DNA of 44,967 nt. Origin: an uncultured Caryophanales bacterium. Lineage in GTDB: Bacteria > Bacillota_I > Bacilli_A > RFN20 > CAG-826. The stretch lies in assembly GCA_946647665.1 (NCBI GenBank), contig CAMPCW010000004.1:1-44967 (forward strand), given 5' to 3'. The notes under the pieces were generated by a model. That model was not told where the DNA came from, searched no databases, and was given only the letters and a program-made list of their open reading frames with translations. The translations under genes were made by a program, and so were the position numbers. Positions 26,077 through 35,272 of the stretch are shown here, in pieces. Every line of letters begins with the position of its first letter. The first letter of the stretch is position 1.

Positions 26077-26082
26077 TATAAT
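26077..26082 (+). promoter_or_regulatory. -10 box of miaA
   Basis: A consensus TATAAT ending 7 nt before the miaA ATG, without a Shine-Dalgarno sequence. This is one of the clearest leaderless candidates. The -35 (ATGAAT, 17-nt spacer) is weak and sits in the upstream terminator. Confidence 0.55.
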
Positions 26083-26089
26083 AATTTTC

Positions 26090-26962
26090 ATGATTTACGT
26101 AGTGATGGGGCCTACATGTTCTGGTAAGACAGAACTTGCTAATTATCTTATGGATAAATTAAATTGTGAGGCAATTAATTTTGATGCTTTTCAAATCTAT
26201 AAGGACATGAATATTGGTACGGCAAAATTAGCAAAGAATGACCCTCACTATCAAAAGTATCATTTACTAGATATTAGAACTCCAGATCAAAATTTTTCAG
26301 TAATGGAATATCAAGAACTTTGCCGAAAAGAGTTATCTAAATTATTAGATAAATATAATGATGTTGTTCTTGTTGGTGGTACTGGTTTATACGTTAGAGC
26401 GGTTTTATATGACTATAATTTCAATAAAGAAGAAATTCCAGTTGATGAAGATCTATTAATTCTTTCTAATGAAGAACTTCATAAATTATTAGAAGAACTT
26501 GATATAGACGAGAGCAAAAAGATACATGTGAACAACCGTAAACGTTTATTAAGGGCTATTTCTCTTATTAGACATTCGAACAAAAAGAAGACTGATATTT
26601 TAAATGAACAAACTCATAAGCCAATATATAAAGACATAAGATTCATCTATTTATCACCTGATAGAGAAGAAATATATCGCAACATTGATCAAAGAGTTCT
26701 CTCAATGATGGAAAATGGATTAGTAGATGAAGTAAAATACTTACTAGACCATTACACTTTATCTCTTACAGCGAGACAAGGAATTGGTTATAAAGAAGTT
26801 ATTGATTATCTTGAAAATAAGACAATCTACACGCGCTCCGTCGAGTTAATTCAAAAAAGAACGCGTAATTATGCAAAACGACAAGTGACGTTTTTTAAGA
26901 ATCAATTTGATTCAGAAACATATAAAAATATCGAAGAAGCCAAAAAAGGATTGGGGGTCTAA
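26090..26962 (+). CDS. miaA: tRNA dimethylallyltransferase MiaA
   Basis: Transfers a dimethylallyl group to A37 of tRNAs reading UNN codons, the substrate for MiaB. The 290 residues begin with P-loop GPTCSGKT (7-14). The usual NADSxQVY motif reads NFDAFQIYKDMNIGTAK; the key Asp and Gln are kept but Ser is Ala. LVGGTGLYVRAVLYDY and the tRNA-binding RQGIGYKEVIDYL and KRTRNYAKRQVTFFK blocks are intact. It has its own probable leaderless promoter directly after the ricA terminator. fhs follows 2 nt later and likely shares the transcript. Confidence 0.96.
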   Translation: MIYVVMGPTCSGKTELANYLMDKLNCEAINFDAFQIYKDMNIGTAKLAKNDPHYQKYHLLDIRTPDQNFSVMEYQELCRKELSKLLDKYNDVVLVGGTGLYVRAVLYDYNFNKEEIPVDEDLLILSNEELHKLLEELDIDESKKIHVNNRKRLLRAISLIRHSNKKKTDILNEQTHKPIYKDIRFIYLSPDREEIYRNIDQRVLSMMENGLVDEVKYLLDHYTLSLTARQGIGYKEVIDYLENKTIYTRSVELIQKRTRNYAKRQVTFFKNQFDSETYKNIEEAKKGLGV

Positions 26963-26964
26963 TT

Positions 26965-28569
26965 ATGAGGAATATTTACGATGTTGCTAACGATGCTGGG
27001 ATTAAAAAGGATTATGTCATCCCATATGGTTTAGACAAGGCAAAAATTGATTTAAAGATTAATGAAGAATTAAAAGACAAGTCTAATGGCAAATTAGTTT
27101 TGGTTACTGCAATTACACCAACAAAAGCAGGTGAAGGCAAAACTACAACTTCTATTGCTTTAACTGATGGCTTACATAAAATTGGAGTTAATTCTTTGTT
27201 GTGTTTAAGAGAGCCTTCATTAGGACCTGTCTTTGGTTTAAAGGGTGGTGCGACTGGCGGAGGACTTGCTAGTGTTATTCCTTCTGAAGATATCAACCTC
27301 CATTTTACTGGGGACATGCATGCATTAACTAGTTCAATTAACTTAATTTCTGCTGTTATTGATAATCATATTATCCAAGGAAACGAGTTAAGAATTGATC
27401 CTTCTAGGATTTTATGGAAGAGAGCCTTAGATATGAATGATCGGGCTTTAAGAAGCGTGACTGTTAATCAAGATGAAAAAAAGAGCGCTCCTCGACATGA
27501 TGAATTTGTCATTACTGTTGCTAGTGAAATGATGGCAATCCTTTGCTTATCTAGAGATGAACAAGATTTTATTAATCGTATTAAACAAATCGTTGTTGCT
27601 TATGATTTAGATGGTAAGCCAGTTAAATTAGAAGCATTACGTATTTCAAATGCAATCTATAAACTCATGAAAAATGCTTTTAATCCTAACTTAGTTCAAA
27701 CCTTAGAAGGTAATCCATGTATCATTCATGGAGGTCCATTCGCTAATATTGCTCACGGGTGTAACTCAATTATTGCCACCAAGTTAGCCTTAAAACTTGC
27801 CCCAATAGTGGTAACTGAAGCCGGCTTCGGTGCTGACCTTGGTGCTGAAAAATTCTTAGATATTAAATGCCGTGTTGCAAATATTAAACCAGACGCAGTT
27901 GTTATGGTTGCTACTATTAGAGCTCTTAAACTTCATGGAGGAGTCAAATTTGAAGAATTAGATAATGAAAATATTGTGGCTTTAAGAATTGGCTTTGCCA
28001 ACTTAAAACGTCATATGGAAAATATTGCTAAATTTGATGTTCCAACTGTTATCTGTGTCAATCATTTCTCTAGCGATACTCAAAAAGAGACAGAAGAATT
28101 AATTAAATTCTGTAATGATAACCATTACGAAGTTGCATTCTGCGATGCATTCTCTAGAGGTGGAATGGGCGCGGTTGATTTAGCAAATAAAGTCTTAGAG
28201 ACCTTAGCGACTAAAGAAAGCTATTATCATCCTTTATATGAATTAAATAATTCACTTCAAGATAAGATTAATGCTGTTTGTAAAGAAATTTATAGATGTA
28301 AAGATGTTGTCTATTCCGAAGAAGCATTAAAACAAATATCTGAATTTGAATCTCAAGGATATAGAAATCTTCCTGTTTGTATTGCTAAGACTCCATTGTC
28401 ATTCACTGATAATGCAAAAGTTTTAAATGCACCAGATGATTTTGATATCACAATTAGAGAAGTTAGATTATCTGCTGGAGCAGGATTTGTAGTTGCCTTA
28501 ACTGGTTCAATAATGACTATGCCTGGGTTGCCTAAAGTCCCTGCAGCAGTAAAAATGGAAGATGAATAA
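26965..28569 (+). CDS. fhs: Formate--tetrahydrofolate ligase
   Basis: Activates formate with ATP to 10-formyl-THF, feeding purine and initiator-tRNA formylation. The 534 residues are near the usual 555. N-terminal TPTKAGEGKTTTSIALTDGL holds the nucleotide loop. LREPSLGPVFGLKGGATGGG is the family signature, and EAGFGADLGAEKFLDIKCR the second. The C-terminus MTMPGLPKVPAA is diagnostic. It sits 2 nt after miaA in an unusual pairing; a strong hairpin terminator ends the unit. No other folate gene is in the window. Confidence 0.97.
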   Translation: MRNIYDVANDAGIKKDYVIPYGLDKAKIDLKINEELKDKSNGKLVLVTAITPTKAGEGKTTTSIALTDGLHKIGVNSLLCLREPSLGPVFGLKGGATGGGLASVIPSEDINLHFTGDMHALTSSINLISAVIDNHIIQGNELRIDPSRILWKRALDMNDRALRSVTVNQDEKKSAPRHDEFVITVASEMMAILCLSRDEQDFINRIKQIVVAYDLDGKPVKLEALRISNAIYKLMKNAFNPNLVQTLEGNPCIIHGGPFANIAHGCNSIIATKLALKLAPIVVTEAGFGADLGAEKFLDIKCRVANIKPDAVVMVATIRALKLHGGVKFEELDNENIVALRIGFANLKRHMENIAKFDVPTVICVNHFSSDTQKETEELIKFCNDNHYEVAFCDAFSRGGMGAVDLANKVLETLATKESYYHPLYELNNSLQDKINAVCKEIYRCKDVVYSEEALKQISEFESQGYRNLPVCIAKTPLSFTDNAKVLNAPDDFDITIREVRLSAGAGFVVALTGSIMTMPGLPKVPAAVKMEDE

Positions 28570-28576
28570 TAAATAG

Positions 28577-28602
28577 TGACCTGCTTGCAGGTCATTTATT
28601 TT
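28577..28602 (+). terminator. Terminator of fhs
   Basis: TGACCTGC-TT-GCAGGTCA is an 8-bp stem followed by a T-rich tail (TTTATTTT). Confidence 0.8.
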
Positions 28603-28677
28603 GGATAAAAACTTTTTTAAAAAACTTTCGCAAGCTTTTGATTTTTTGCCGTCTTTATATATATAGGAGGGCGAATA

Positions 28678-30771
28678 TTGAAAACTTTAATAATTAAAGG
28701 CCTATCAAAATCTTTTTCGATTGATAAAAATAAATCTTTTACAGCTTTAAATAATATCAATTTGTCTTTCGAAGATTCAGGTTTTGTTTCTATTATTGGA
28801 AAAAGTGGTAGTGGTAAAACCACACTTTTAAACATGATTTCTAAGTTTGATAAGCCAACAAAAGGAGAAATATATCTAAACAAAAAGAAATATAAGTATA
28901 AAGCAAATAAAGATTATTTATTTTATAGAGATGAAATTGGGCTTGTGGCTCAACAATATAATTTAGTGCCCAATTTAACAGTGATGGGTAATGTGATCTT
29001 ACCTCTATTGATGAGTGGATACAAGAAAAGTAAAGCCATCTCAAAAGCAACTAAGTTATTAGAATATGTCGGTTTATCTAGGGACTTATTTGAAGCGAAT
29101 GTGAATAAACTTTCTGGAGGTGAATCTCAGAGGGTGGCAATCGCAAGAGCCTTAATCAGAGACCCTAAAATTCTTCTTTGTGATGAACCGACTGGCGCTC
29201 TTGATTCATTAAATTCTAAAAAGGTAATGGAACTATTATCTAAGATTAGTAAATCGAGATTAGTGCTAATGGTTTCGCACAACCTACAACTTGTTAAAGA
29301 GTATTGTAATAGAATTATTGAAATTTCTGATGGATCTATTATCAATGATTACTCTAATTTAAAATTTGATAGGGAAGTTGTTGGAGCCAGCCAACATTAC
29401 AAAGGCCATTCAAATTGGGTTAGTAAATTTAGTTTTAAAAATTATAAAAGAAGAATTAAGCGTAATCTATTTGTGGTTGCCTCATTGTCGATTTCAATGA
29501 TCATAACAAATCTTGTTGTTGGGTTTATAAACGGGAAAGATGAGGCTATTAAAAATGCCACTTTTCAACAACTTGATTTTGGTAATGGAACTATCAGCAA
29601 AGATGAAGTAGTTTCCGATACTGGCTTTATTAAATTAACTAAATCTATTAGACCTAATTTAGACGAACTAAAAGGGAATCAAAAAATTATTGATTTATTC
29701 AACATTTCGCCGAACTTTTCGGCAATTTTGCCACAAAATATTAAAATTTCAGTTGAGGATAGTGTTTTTGATGATGTGTATTTTACTCCGATTTATAGTT
29801 ATCAAGGTGATTATATTGATAGGTCATTAATTAAAGAAGGGGTGTTGCCCTCAAGCGACATTTTAAACGAGGCTGTTATTAACTTAAACTGCTATAAAAA
29901 ACTTAGCGATCAATTAGGCTATGATCCTTTTGGAGAATACCTACATCTATATCATAAATTTGAGTCTGTTTATGTAAATGAATATGAAGAGGAGATAACT
30001 GATTATTTTGAATTTGATATTAATTGTCGAATTGTGGGAGTGGTTAATGAACTAGATTATTTAAATTCTCCTAAAATCTATTATTCTTACCTGGCTTTAG
30101 AAAGTTATATGCAAGAAAGTGTGTTACTAAACTTATCAACCTACTATGATAGTAAGATAACATGGTTTGATCGAGTGATGGATGCCGAAGATTATTCAAT
30201 TATTTCTTCATATTCATATCAATTATTTTTAAAAGATTTTCATTATCGAAATCTTCTTTTTAACGATTCAATATTTGAGGAATTTACTTTTAGTTCTAAT
30301 TCACTAACTATTGCTAATTCTTTAATCGGTTTTATGGATGCAGCAGAGTATGCTTTGTTTTTATTTTTAACAATCGGTGTTATTGGGACTCTACTTATTT
30401 TGACTATTATCTCGTTTACTAATTATTCGGAAGATAGAAGAATTAGCGCCATTTTATCATCTTTAGGAGCAAAAAATAGTGATATCGAAAATATTTATGT
30501 TAATGAGAATCTTTATTCGGGATTGATTTCGCTAGTATTTTCTCTTGCTGCTTCTTATCCATTGTCTTTATTAATCAATCAAATAATTGATAAGTACATA
30601 GGTATAAAAAACATTATTCTTATTCCATATTTATCATTTTTTAAAATACCTTTTTTCTATCCTTTAATAATTACTGCTGTTATTACTTTTCTTATAGGAA
30701 TAGCAACACTTATCCCCATTAAATTTTCCAAAAAACGTTCTTTAAGCTTGGAGTTGAAAGCCAATGATTGA
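28678..30771 (+). CDS. ABC transporter ATPase-permease fusion, MacB/FtsX type (subunit 1)
   Basis: A 697-residue fusion. The N-terminal ATPase (1 to about 225) has Walker A GKSGSGKTT, Q-loop VAQQYNL, signature LSGGESQRVAIARAL, Walker B ILLCDEPTGALD and a switch His (VSHN). The permease half has TM1 at about 262-284, an external domain of about 270 residues, and three C-terminal helices in the FtsX arrangement. The start is TTG 28678 with AGGAGG 7 nt upstream. Such proteins move substrates or transmit force from the outer membrane leaflet rather than forming a channel; peptide or lipid resistance and lipoprotein handling are common roles. No two-component system lies next to it. It overlaps the next gene by 8 nt. 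Confidence 0.9.
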   Translation: MKTLIIKGLSKSFSIDKNKSFTALNNINLSFEDSGFVSIIGKSGSGKTTLLNMISKFDKPTKGEIYLNKKKYKYKANKDYLFYRDEIGLVAQQYNLVPNLTVMGNVILPLLMSGYKKSKAISKATKLLEYVGLSRDLFEANVNKLSGGESQRVAIARALIRDPKILLCDEPTGALDSLNSKKVMELLSKISKSRLVLMVSHNLQLVKEYCNRIIEISDGSIINDYSNLKFDREVVGASQHYKGHSNWVSKFSFKNYKRRIKRNLFVVASLSISMIITNLVVGFINGKDEAIKNATFQQLDFGNGTISKDEVVSDTGFIKLTKSIRPNLDELKGNQKIIDLFNISPNFSAILPQNIKISVEDSVFDDVYFTPIYSYQGDYIDRSLIKEGVLPSSDILNEAVINLNCYKKLSDQLGYDPFGEYLHLYHKFESVYVNEYEEEITDYFEFDINCRIVGVVNELDYLNSPKIYYSYLALESYMQESVLLNLSTYYDSKITWFDRVMDAEDYSIISSYSYQLFLKDFHYRNLLFNDSIFEEFTFSSNSLTIANSLIGFMDAAEYALFLFLTIGVIGTLLILTIISFTNYSEDRRISAILSSLGAKNSDIENIYVNENLYSGLISLVFSLAASYPLSLLINQIIDKYIGIKNIILIPYLSFFKIPFFYPLIITAVITFLIGIATLIPIKFSKKRSLSLELKAND

Positions 30772-33556
30772 GTTAAATAATGTCAGTAAAAAATATAATA
30801 ATCGTTATGTCCTTAAAGATGTCTCTTTGATCTTTCCTCGATATGGCTTAGTGATAATAAATGGCCCTTCTGGTTGCGGGAAAACTACATTGTTAAATAT
30901 ATTAAGTACTTTATTAGATTTTTCTGGCGATATTTCTTTTGATGGTAAATCTTACCAGTCTTTATCTGAAGATGAAAAAGAACTAATTAGAAGTAGGAAA
31001 CTAGGTTTTTTATTTCAAGATTATAAACTTTTTGAAAGCGAATCAGTAAAATCAAATATCGCTTTAGCGATTGATATAGTTTCAGGAGACAAGAAATCTA
31101 AAAAAGATAAGCGGATTAAGGATTTGCTACGTTTAGTGGGGTTAACTAGAAAAGAAAATCAGCTTGTAAATAATTTATCAGGTGGAGAAAAGCAAAGAGT
31201 CGCTCTTGCTAGAGCAATTGCAAATTCACCGTTAATACTTTTAGCAGATGAACCTACTGGAAATTTAGATGAACATAACACTAAAGTGGTAATGGACTTA
31301 ATTGAGAAAATCAGTGCTTCTTCTTTAGTGATAATGGTTTCGCATGATTTACTTTTAACTGAAAAATACGCTGATCAAATTATTAAGATGAATGATGGGG
31401 AAGTAACTGAAATCATTTATCAAAATAAAAAGAAGCATCAAGAGTATTTACCAGTTCTAAATTTGTCACATAAAACCAAAACTAGGTTACTACCCTTTTC
31501 CTTCCTATTTAGGCATACCATGCATACGATTAAAAGAAGAAAATGGAGAACATTGTTTATTACTTTTGTTACTTCCTTTGGCCTAATAGGAGTGGGTCTA
31601 GCGAGTACTCTTTCTAATATAATTTCTTCTAATTTATATCGTAGTTATTCTTCTATTTTGGATGATGACCGCCTCATTTTGTCTAATAAAGATAAAGAAA
31701 AATCTAAAGATATAATAACAGGTACTGAATATGATGAAGCGTTATCTCTAATAGAAGATTATAAAGAAGATATAGATTATGTAGGAGTTTATTACGCAAA
31801 TGATTTTACTAAGATGTTCGATTATGATGTGGCCTATATAGAAAAGGGAAGCCAAATCAAACCAATCTCTGGATTAACTATCTCTGACATAAATGAATTT
31901 GGATTAATTAATAATTCTTTAAATGTAGTTCCAAATAAGCCGACCTCTTTAGCAAATGATGAATTTGTTTTAAGCGCTCCTTTTTCAATAGTTAACGAGT
32001 TATGCTTTGAACTTCAAATTGAAAGGACCATGTCTTCATTTTCGAAATATATTGAGCATAATGATTTATATTTCACTTTCCTTATTTCTAATAGTAATTG
32101 GTCTTATGAAGGGAGTTTTTCGTTAAAATTAAAAGGCTTTGTTTTATCTAATCAAATTCTTATCTACCACACTAATCCACTTTGGAATGAGTATATATTA
32201 GAAAATAAACTGACTTTACCCACCACTGAATATTTGAACGTTAATAGTCTTCATCCCTGGGATTTAAAGAAAGCGTATTATTTAAATTTTAAAAAGTCTC
32301 GTGATGAGTTTATTAAAAATCATCGATTTGATTTTAAATACCAAAATGTAGATTTTGAGATACTAACAAGCAAATATTATCCAAAACTCATGCTCAATGT
32401 AGATGTTTATGAATGCCCTAGAGTTTTAGTAATTAATAGGACTAGGAAAGATTATCTACCCTCTTTTATAGGTCCGTTTTGTAAAGATGGCAGTAAATAT
32501 ATTAAAAGTGTGACCTATGGCTGCTCAAACGCTTATGCAATTTATGACCGTAGTCTAATGGTGGGCTTTTCAAAAAACTCTTATTTATCTAGTAGTGAAG
32601 TTAGCATTTATGATGTAGTGGATTTACTTAGCTACATTAGATATGAAGATTCACAAAATATAGTTTTGCCTAACGGCACTGTTGAAGGTCATTTTTCAAA
32701 AAGCAATATATCTGGATTTTGTTTTGAACCTAATTACCATTTAATAACGGGAAGAACGCCTGTTAATTATCATGAAATAGTGGTTTCTACTGAGTTACTA
32801 TCGAAACTTAATATCACTGAACCGAAAAACCATTCAATATATTTCTCGTTTCCTATAAAAGAAAAACTTTTACCTAATGGATATATTTCTAGAGACTTTA
32901 AGACTATTGCTTTAAAGATAGTTGGAGTATCTAGTAGTGCAAAGCTTGCAATCCATCATGACGAAAGCTGGTCTTTGCTTTTCTTTCAGTGCATGCTAGG
33001 AGTGTCAACGTTTGACCTAAATGTTGAAAATTTTGCATTGCAAATAGATACTGCTCACGAACAAGAAATCATTAACTTATTAAATAGAGCGTTTCCTCAA
33101 TATGAAGTTTATTCACCCCTAAAAGATGTTAAAAATAGTGTTGATGAGATATGCGGATATATCGAATTAATTTTATTAATTGTCTCAATCTCAAGCGTAA
33201 TCATTGCTAGTTTAATTTTGTTTATTTGTAATTATCTTCATTTTTTAGAAGTGAAGAAAGATATTGGCTTAGTCAGAATTCTTGGTAGTAAGAAAAGCCA
33301 GAGCAAAAAATTTATCTATTTTCATTCTTTTATCATGACTAGTTTTTCTCTTTTACTTTCAATAGTGGAACTTTTAATTGTTTCCTTTGTTTTATCAAAA
33401 TCCTTGGCGAGCTCCTTACATATCAACTCTATATTTATCTTTAATCCTATGTCGATTATATATATGTTTTTAGTGGATGCTTTAATTGCTTTGATCAGTT
33501 CAATTTTAATTTCCAAAAAGATATCAAAAATACCTCCTTTAGAGTGTTTATATTAA
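30764..33556 (+). CDS. ABC transporter ATPase-permease fusion, MacB/FtsX type (subunit 2)
   Basis: A 930-residue partner of the preceding gene. The ATPase has GPSGCGKTT, FQDYKLF, LSGGEKQRVALARAI, LLADEPTGNLD and MVSHD, all intact. The permease shows TM1 at about 258-280, a very large external region of roughly 500 residues (about twice that of subunit 1), then three helices (about 795-820, 845-870 and 885-910). The two proteins probably form a heterodimer. Substrate is unknown. The external domain has no motif I recognise. The gene ends without an obvious terminator 81 nt before ychF, with no coding gene in between. Confidence 0.9.
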   Translation: MIELNNVSKKYNNRYVLKDVSLIFPRYGLVIINGPSGCGKTTLLNILSTLLDFSGDISFDGKSYQSLSEDEKELIRSRKLGFLFQDYKLFESESVKSNIALAIDIVSGDKKSKKDKRIKDLLRLVGLTRKENQLVNNLSGGEKQRVALARAIANSPLILLADEPTGNLDEHNTKVVMDLIEKISASSLVIMVSHDLLLTEKYADQIIKMNDGEVTEIIYQNKKKHQEYLPVLNLSHKTKTRLLPFSFLFRHTMHTIKRRKWRTLFITFVTSFGLIGVGLASTLSNIISSNLYRSYSSILDDDRLILSNKDKEKSKDIITGTEYDEALSLIEDYKEDIDYVGVYYANDFTKMFDYDVAYIEKGSQIKPISGLTISDINEFGLINNSLNVVPNKPTSLANDEFVLSAPFSIVNELCFELQIERTMSSFSKYIEHNDLYFTFLISNSNWSYEGSFSLKLKGFVLSNQILIYHTNPLWNEYILENKLTLPTTEYLNVNSLHPWDLKKAYYLNFKKSRDEFIKNHRFDFKYQNVDFEILTSKYYPKLMLNVDVYECPRVLVINRTRKDYLPSFIGPFCKDGSKYIKSVTYGCSNAYAIYDRSLMVGFSKNSYLSSSEVSIYDVVDLLSYIRYEDSQNIVLPNGTVEGHFSKSNISGFCFEPNYHLITGRTPVNYHEIVVSTELLSKLNITEPKNHSIYFSFPIKEKLLPNGYISRDFKTIALKIVGVSSSAKLAIHHDESWSLLFFQCMLGVSTFDLNVENFALQIDTAHEQEIINLLNRAFPQYEVYSPLKDVKNSVDEICGYIELILLIVSISSVIIASLILFICNYLHFLEVKKDIGLVRILGSKKSQSKKFIYFHSFIMTSFSLLLSIVELLIVSFVLSKSLASSLHINSIFIFNPMSIIYMFLVDALIALISSILISKKISKIPPLECLY

Positions 33557-33584
33557 GTAATAACTATAAAATATAATTTTATCT

Positions 33585-33612
33585 TTGTCTTATTTATAAA
33601 TTTGAATATAAT
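33585..33612 (+). promoter_or_regulatory. Promoter of ychF
   Basis: TTGTCT-16-TATAAT (33607-33612). The -10 lies inside a perfect palindrome. Confidence 0.6.
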
Positions 33613-33618
33613 ATTCAA
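33602..33618 (+). promoter_or_regulatory. Palindrome over the ychF -10 box, candidate operator
   Basis: TTGAATATAATATTCAA is a perfect 17-bp inverted repeat with the central A as axis. It embeds the -10, so a bound dimer would block RNA polymerase. The regulator is unknown. Confidence 0.4.
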
Positions 33619-33637
33619 TTGGAAGAAGACTGATATT

Positions 33638-34753
33638 ATGGGATTAAAAGCTGGAATTGTAGGATTACCAAACGTTGGCAAATCTACTTTATTTAACGCA
33701 ATCACTAATTCTCATGTTGAGGCCGCTAACTACCCTTTTGCTACTATTAATCCAAACACTAGAATCGTTGAAGTTCCTGATGAAAGATTAGATTTTTTAG
33801 TGAATGTTTTTAAACCAGAAAGAACCATTCCTGCAACAATTGAATTTTATGATATTGCTGGATTAGTTAGAGGCGCCTCCAAAGGAGAAGGTTTAGGAAA
33901 CCAATTTCTTTCACATATTAGAGAATGTGATGCAATTGTGGAAGTTGTAAGATGCTTCAATAATAGTGACATCATCCATGTTGAAGGGGATGTTGATCCA
34001 ATTAGAGATATCGAGGTTATTAATCTTGAACTCGTGATGGCAGATTTAGAAACTGTCACTAGAAGAATAGAAAAGATAGAGAATAAAGCCCGTATCTTGA
34101 AAGATAAAGAATCTGTGATGGAGATGAGCTGCTTAACTCCTTTAAAAGAAGCATTAACTAATGGAATTGCTGCTAGAAACGTTCCTTTAACTCAAGAACA
34201 AGAAGAAGTGGTTTATAGCTATCATTTATTAACTAAAAAGCCAATCATTTATGTTGCTAATGTCGGTGAGGAAGATTTGTTAGACATTAATAAATGTGAG
34301 AACTTCTTAAAAGTTAAAGAATACGCTACTAAAGAACATAATGAAGTGATTCCTGTAAGCTGTGAGATTGAATCTCAACTATCAGAATTATCTAAAGAAG
34401 AAAAAATAGAATTCTTAAAAGATTTAGGAATTGAAACTAGTGGTCTATCTCAATTAATTAAGGCCACCTATAAATTATTAAATTTATCTACCTTCTTTAC
34501 TGTTGGAGCAGATGAATGTCGAGCATGGACTTTCCCTAATGGATATAGTGCTCCAAAATGTGCTGGCATTATCCATACTGACTTTGAAAGAGGATTTATC
34601 TGTGCTGAAGTTTATACTTATGAAGCCATTCATGAATTAGGTAGTGAACTTGCTGTTAAAGAAGCAGGAAAAATGCGCACTGAAGGTAAAGGATATTTCC
34701 CAAAAGATGGAGATATCATGTTCTTCAAATTTAATGTTTCAGGTAAAAAATAA
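33638..34753 (+). CDS. ychF: Obg-like ATPase YchF
   Basis: Universally conserved Obg-family P-loop protein that prefers ATP and associates with ribosomes and stress responses. The ORF track opens at TTG 33602, but ATG 33638 gives the family N-terminus MGLKAGIVGLPNVGKSTLF and a 371-residue protein, matching known lengths. GLPNVGKST, DIAGLVRGASKGEGLGNQFL and the C-terminal TGS-like region (TFFTVGADECRAWTFPNG) are clear. The leader is about 20 nt with GGAAG as a modest ribosome binding site. The stop overlaps ispF in TAATG. Confidence 0.97.
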   Translation: MGLKAGIVGLPNVGKSTLFNAITNSHVEAANYPFATINPNTRIVEVPDERLDFLVNVFKPERTIPATIEFYDIAGLVRGASKGEGLGNQFLSHIRECDAIVEVVRCFNNSDIIHVEGDVDPIRDIEVINLELVMADLETVTRRIEKIENKARILKDKESVMEMSCLTPLKEALTNGIAARNVPLTQEQEEVVYSYHLLTKKPIIYVANVGEEDLLDINKCENFLKVKEYATKEHNEVIPVSCEIESQLSELSKEEKIEFLKDLGIETSGLSQLIKATYKLLNLSTFFTVGADECRAWTFPNGYSAPKCAGIIHTDFERGFICAEVYTYEAIHELGSELAVKEAGKMRTEGKGYFPKDGDIMFFKFNVSGKK

Positions 34754-35235
34754 TGGAATACCGTATCGGCTTTTCTAAAGATATCCATAAATTAGTGGAA
34801 AATAGAAAACTTATCATTGCTGGAGTAGTGATTCCTTTTGCTAAAGGTGAACTCGCTCACAGTGATGGAGATGTTTTATATCACGCTTTAGCGGAATCCA
34901 TTTTAGGCGCATTAGCTCTTGGTGATTTAGGCAAACACTTTCCTGATACGTCTAGTGAGACTTTAAATATGGATAGCAGTCTTATCGTCAAGGAAGTAGT
35001 GAAAATGATGAAAGAAAAAGGCTATCAAGTAAATAATGTTGATATCTTTGTTTCTTTAGAAAAACCTAAACTTAAAGACTTCATTGCCCAAATGAGAAAT
35101 AATGTTGCTAATTTATTAGAAATTAATATAGATCAAGTATCAATTAAAGCCGGTACTAATGAAGGATGTGGAGAAGTTGGTAAAGGCGATGCTATTGAAG
35201 CCACTTCCGCAGTTCTTTTAAAAAGTTATTGCTAA
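34753..35235 (+). CDS. ispF: 2-C-methyl-D-erythritol 2,4-cyclodiphosphate synthase
   Basis: Fifth enzyme of the MEP isoprenoid pathway, forming the cyclic diphosphate intermediate. It has a normal 160-residue length. The zinc ligands D10 and H12 (SKDIHKL) and the later His in AHSDGDVLYHAL are present, as is the C-terminal substrate loop (IKAGTNEGCGEVGKGDAIEATS). The presence of this gene implies isoprenoids for undecaprenyl phosphate and for the i6A modification made by MiaA. Translation is probably coupled to ychF. Confidence 0.96.
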   Translation: MEYRIGFSKDIHKLVENRKLIIAGVVIPFAKGELAHSDGDVLYHALAESILGALALGDLGKHFPDTSSETLNMDSSLIVKEVVKMMKEKGYQVNNVDIFVSLEKPKLKDFIAQMRNNVANLLEINIDQVSIKAGTNEGCGEVGKGDAIEATSAVLLKSYC

Positions 35236-35258
35236 TATAAATTAGTAATAAGTATAAT
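35229..35258 (+). promoter_or_regulatory. Promoter of argS
   Basis: TTGCTA-18-TATAAT. The -10 ends 14 nt before ATG, leaving a leader of only about 7 nt and no Shine-Dalgarno sequence. The -35 overlaps the ispF stop. Confidence 0.5.
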
Positions 35259-35272
35259 TTTGTGTTAAAAAT

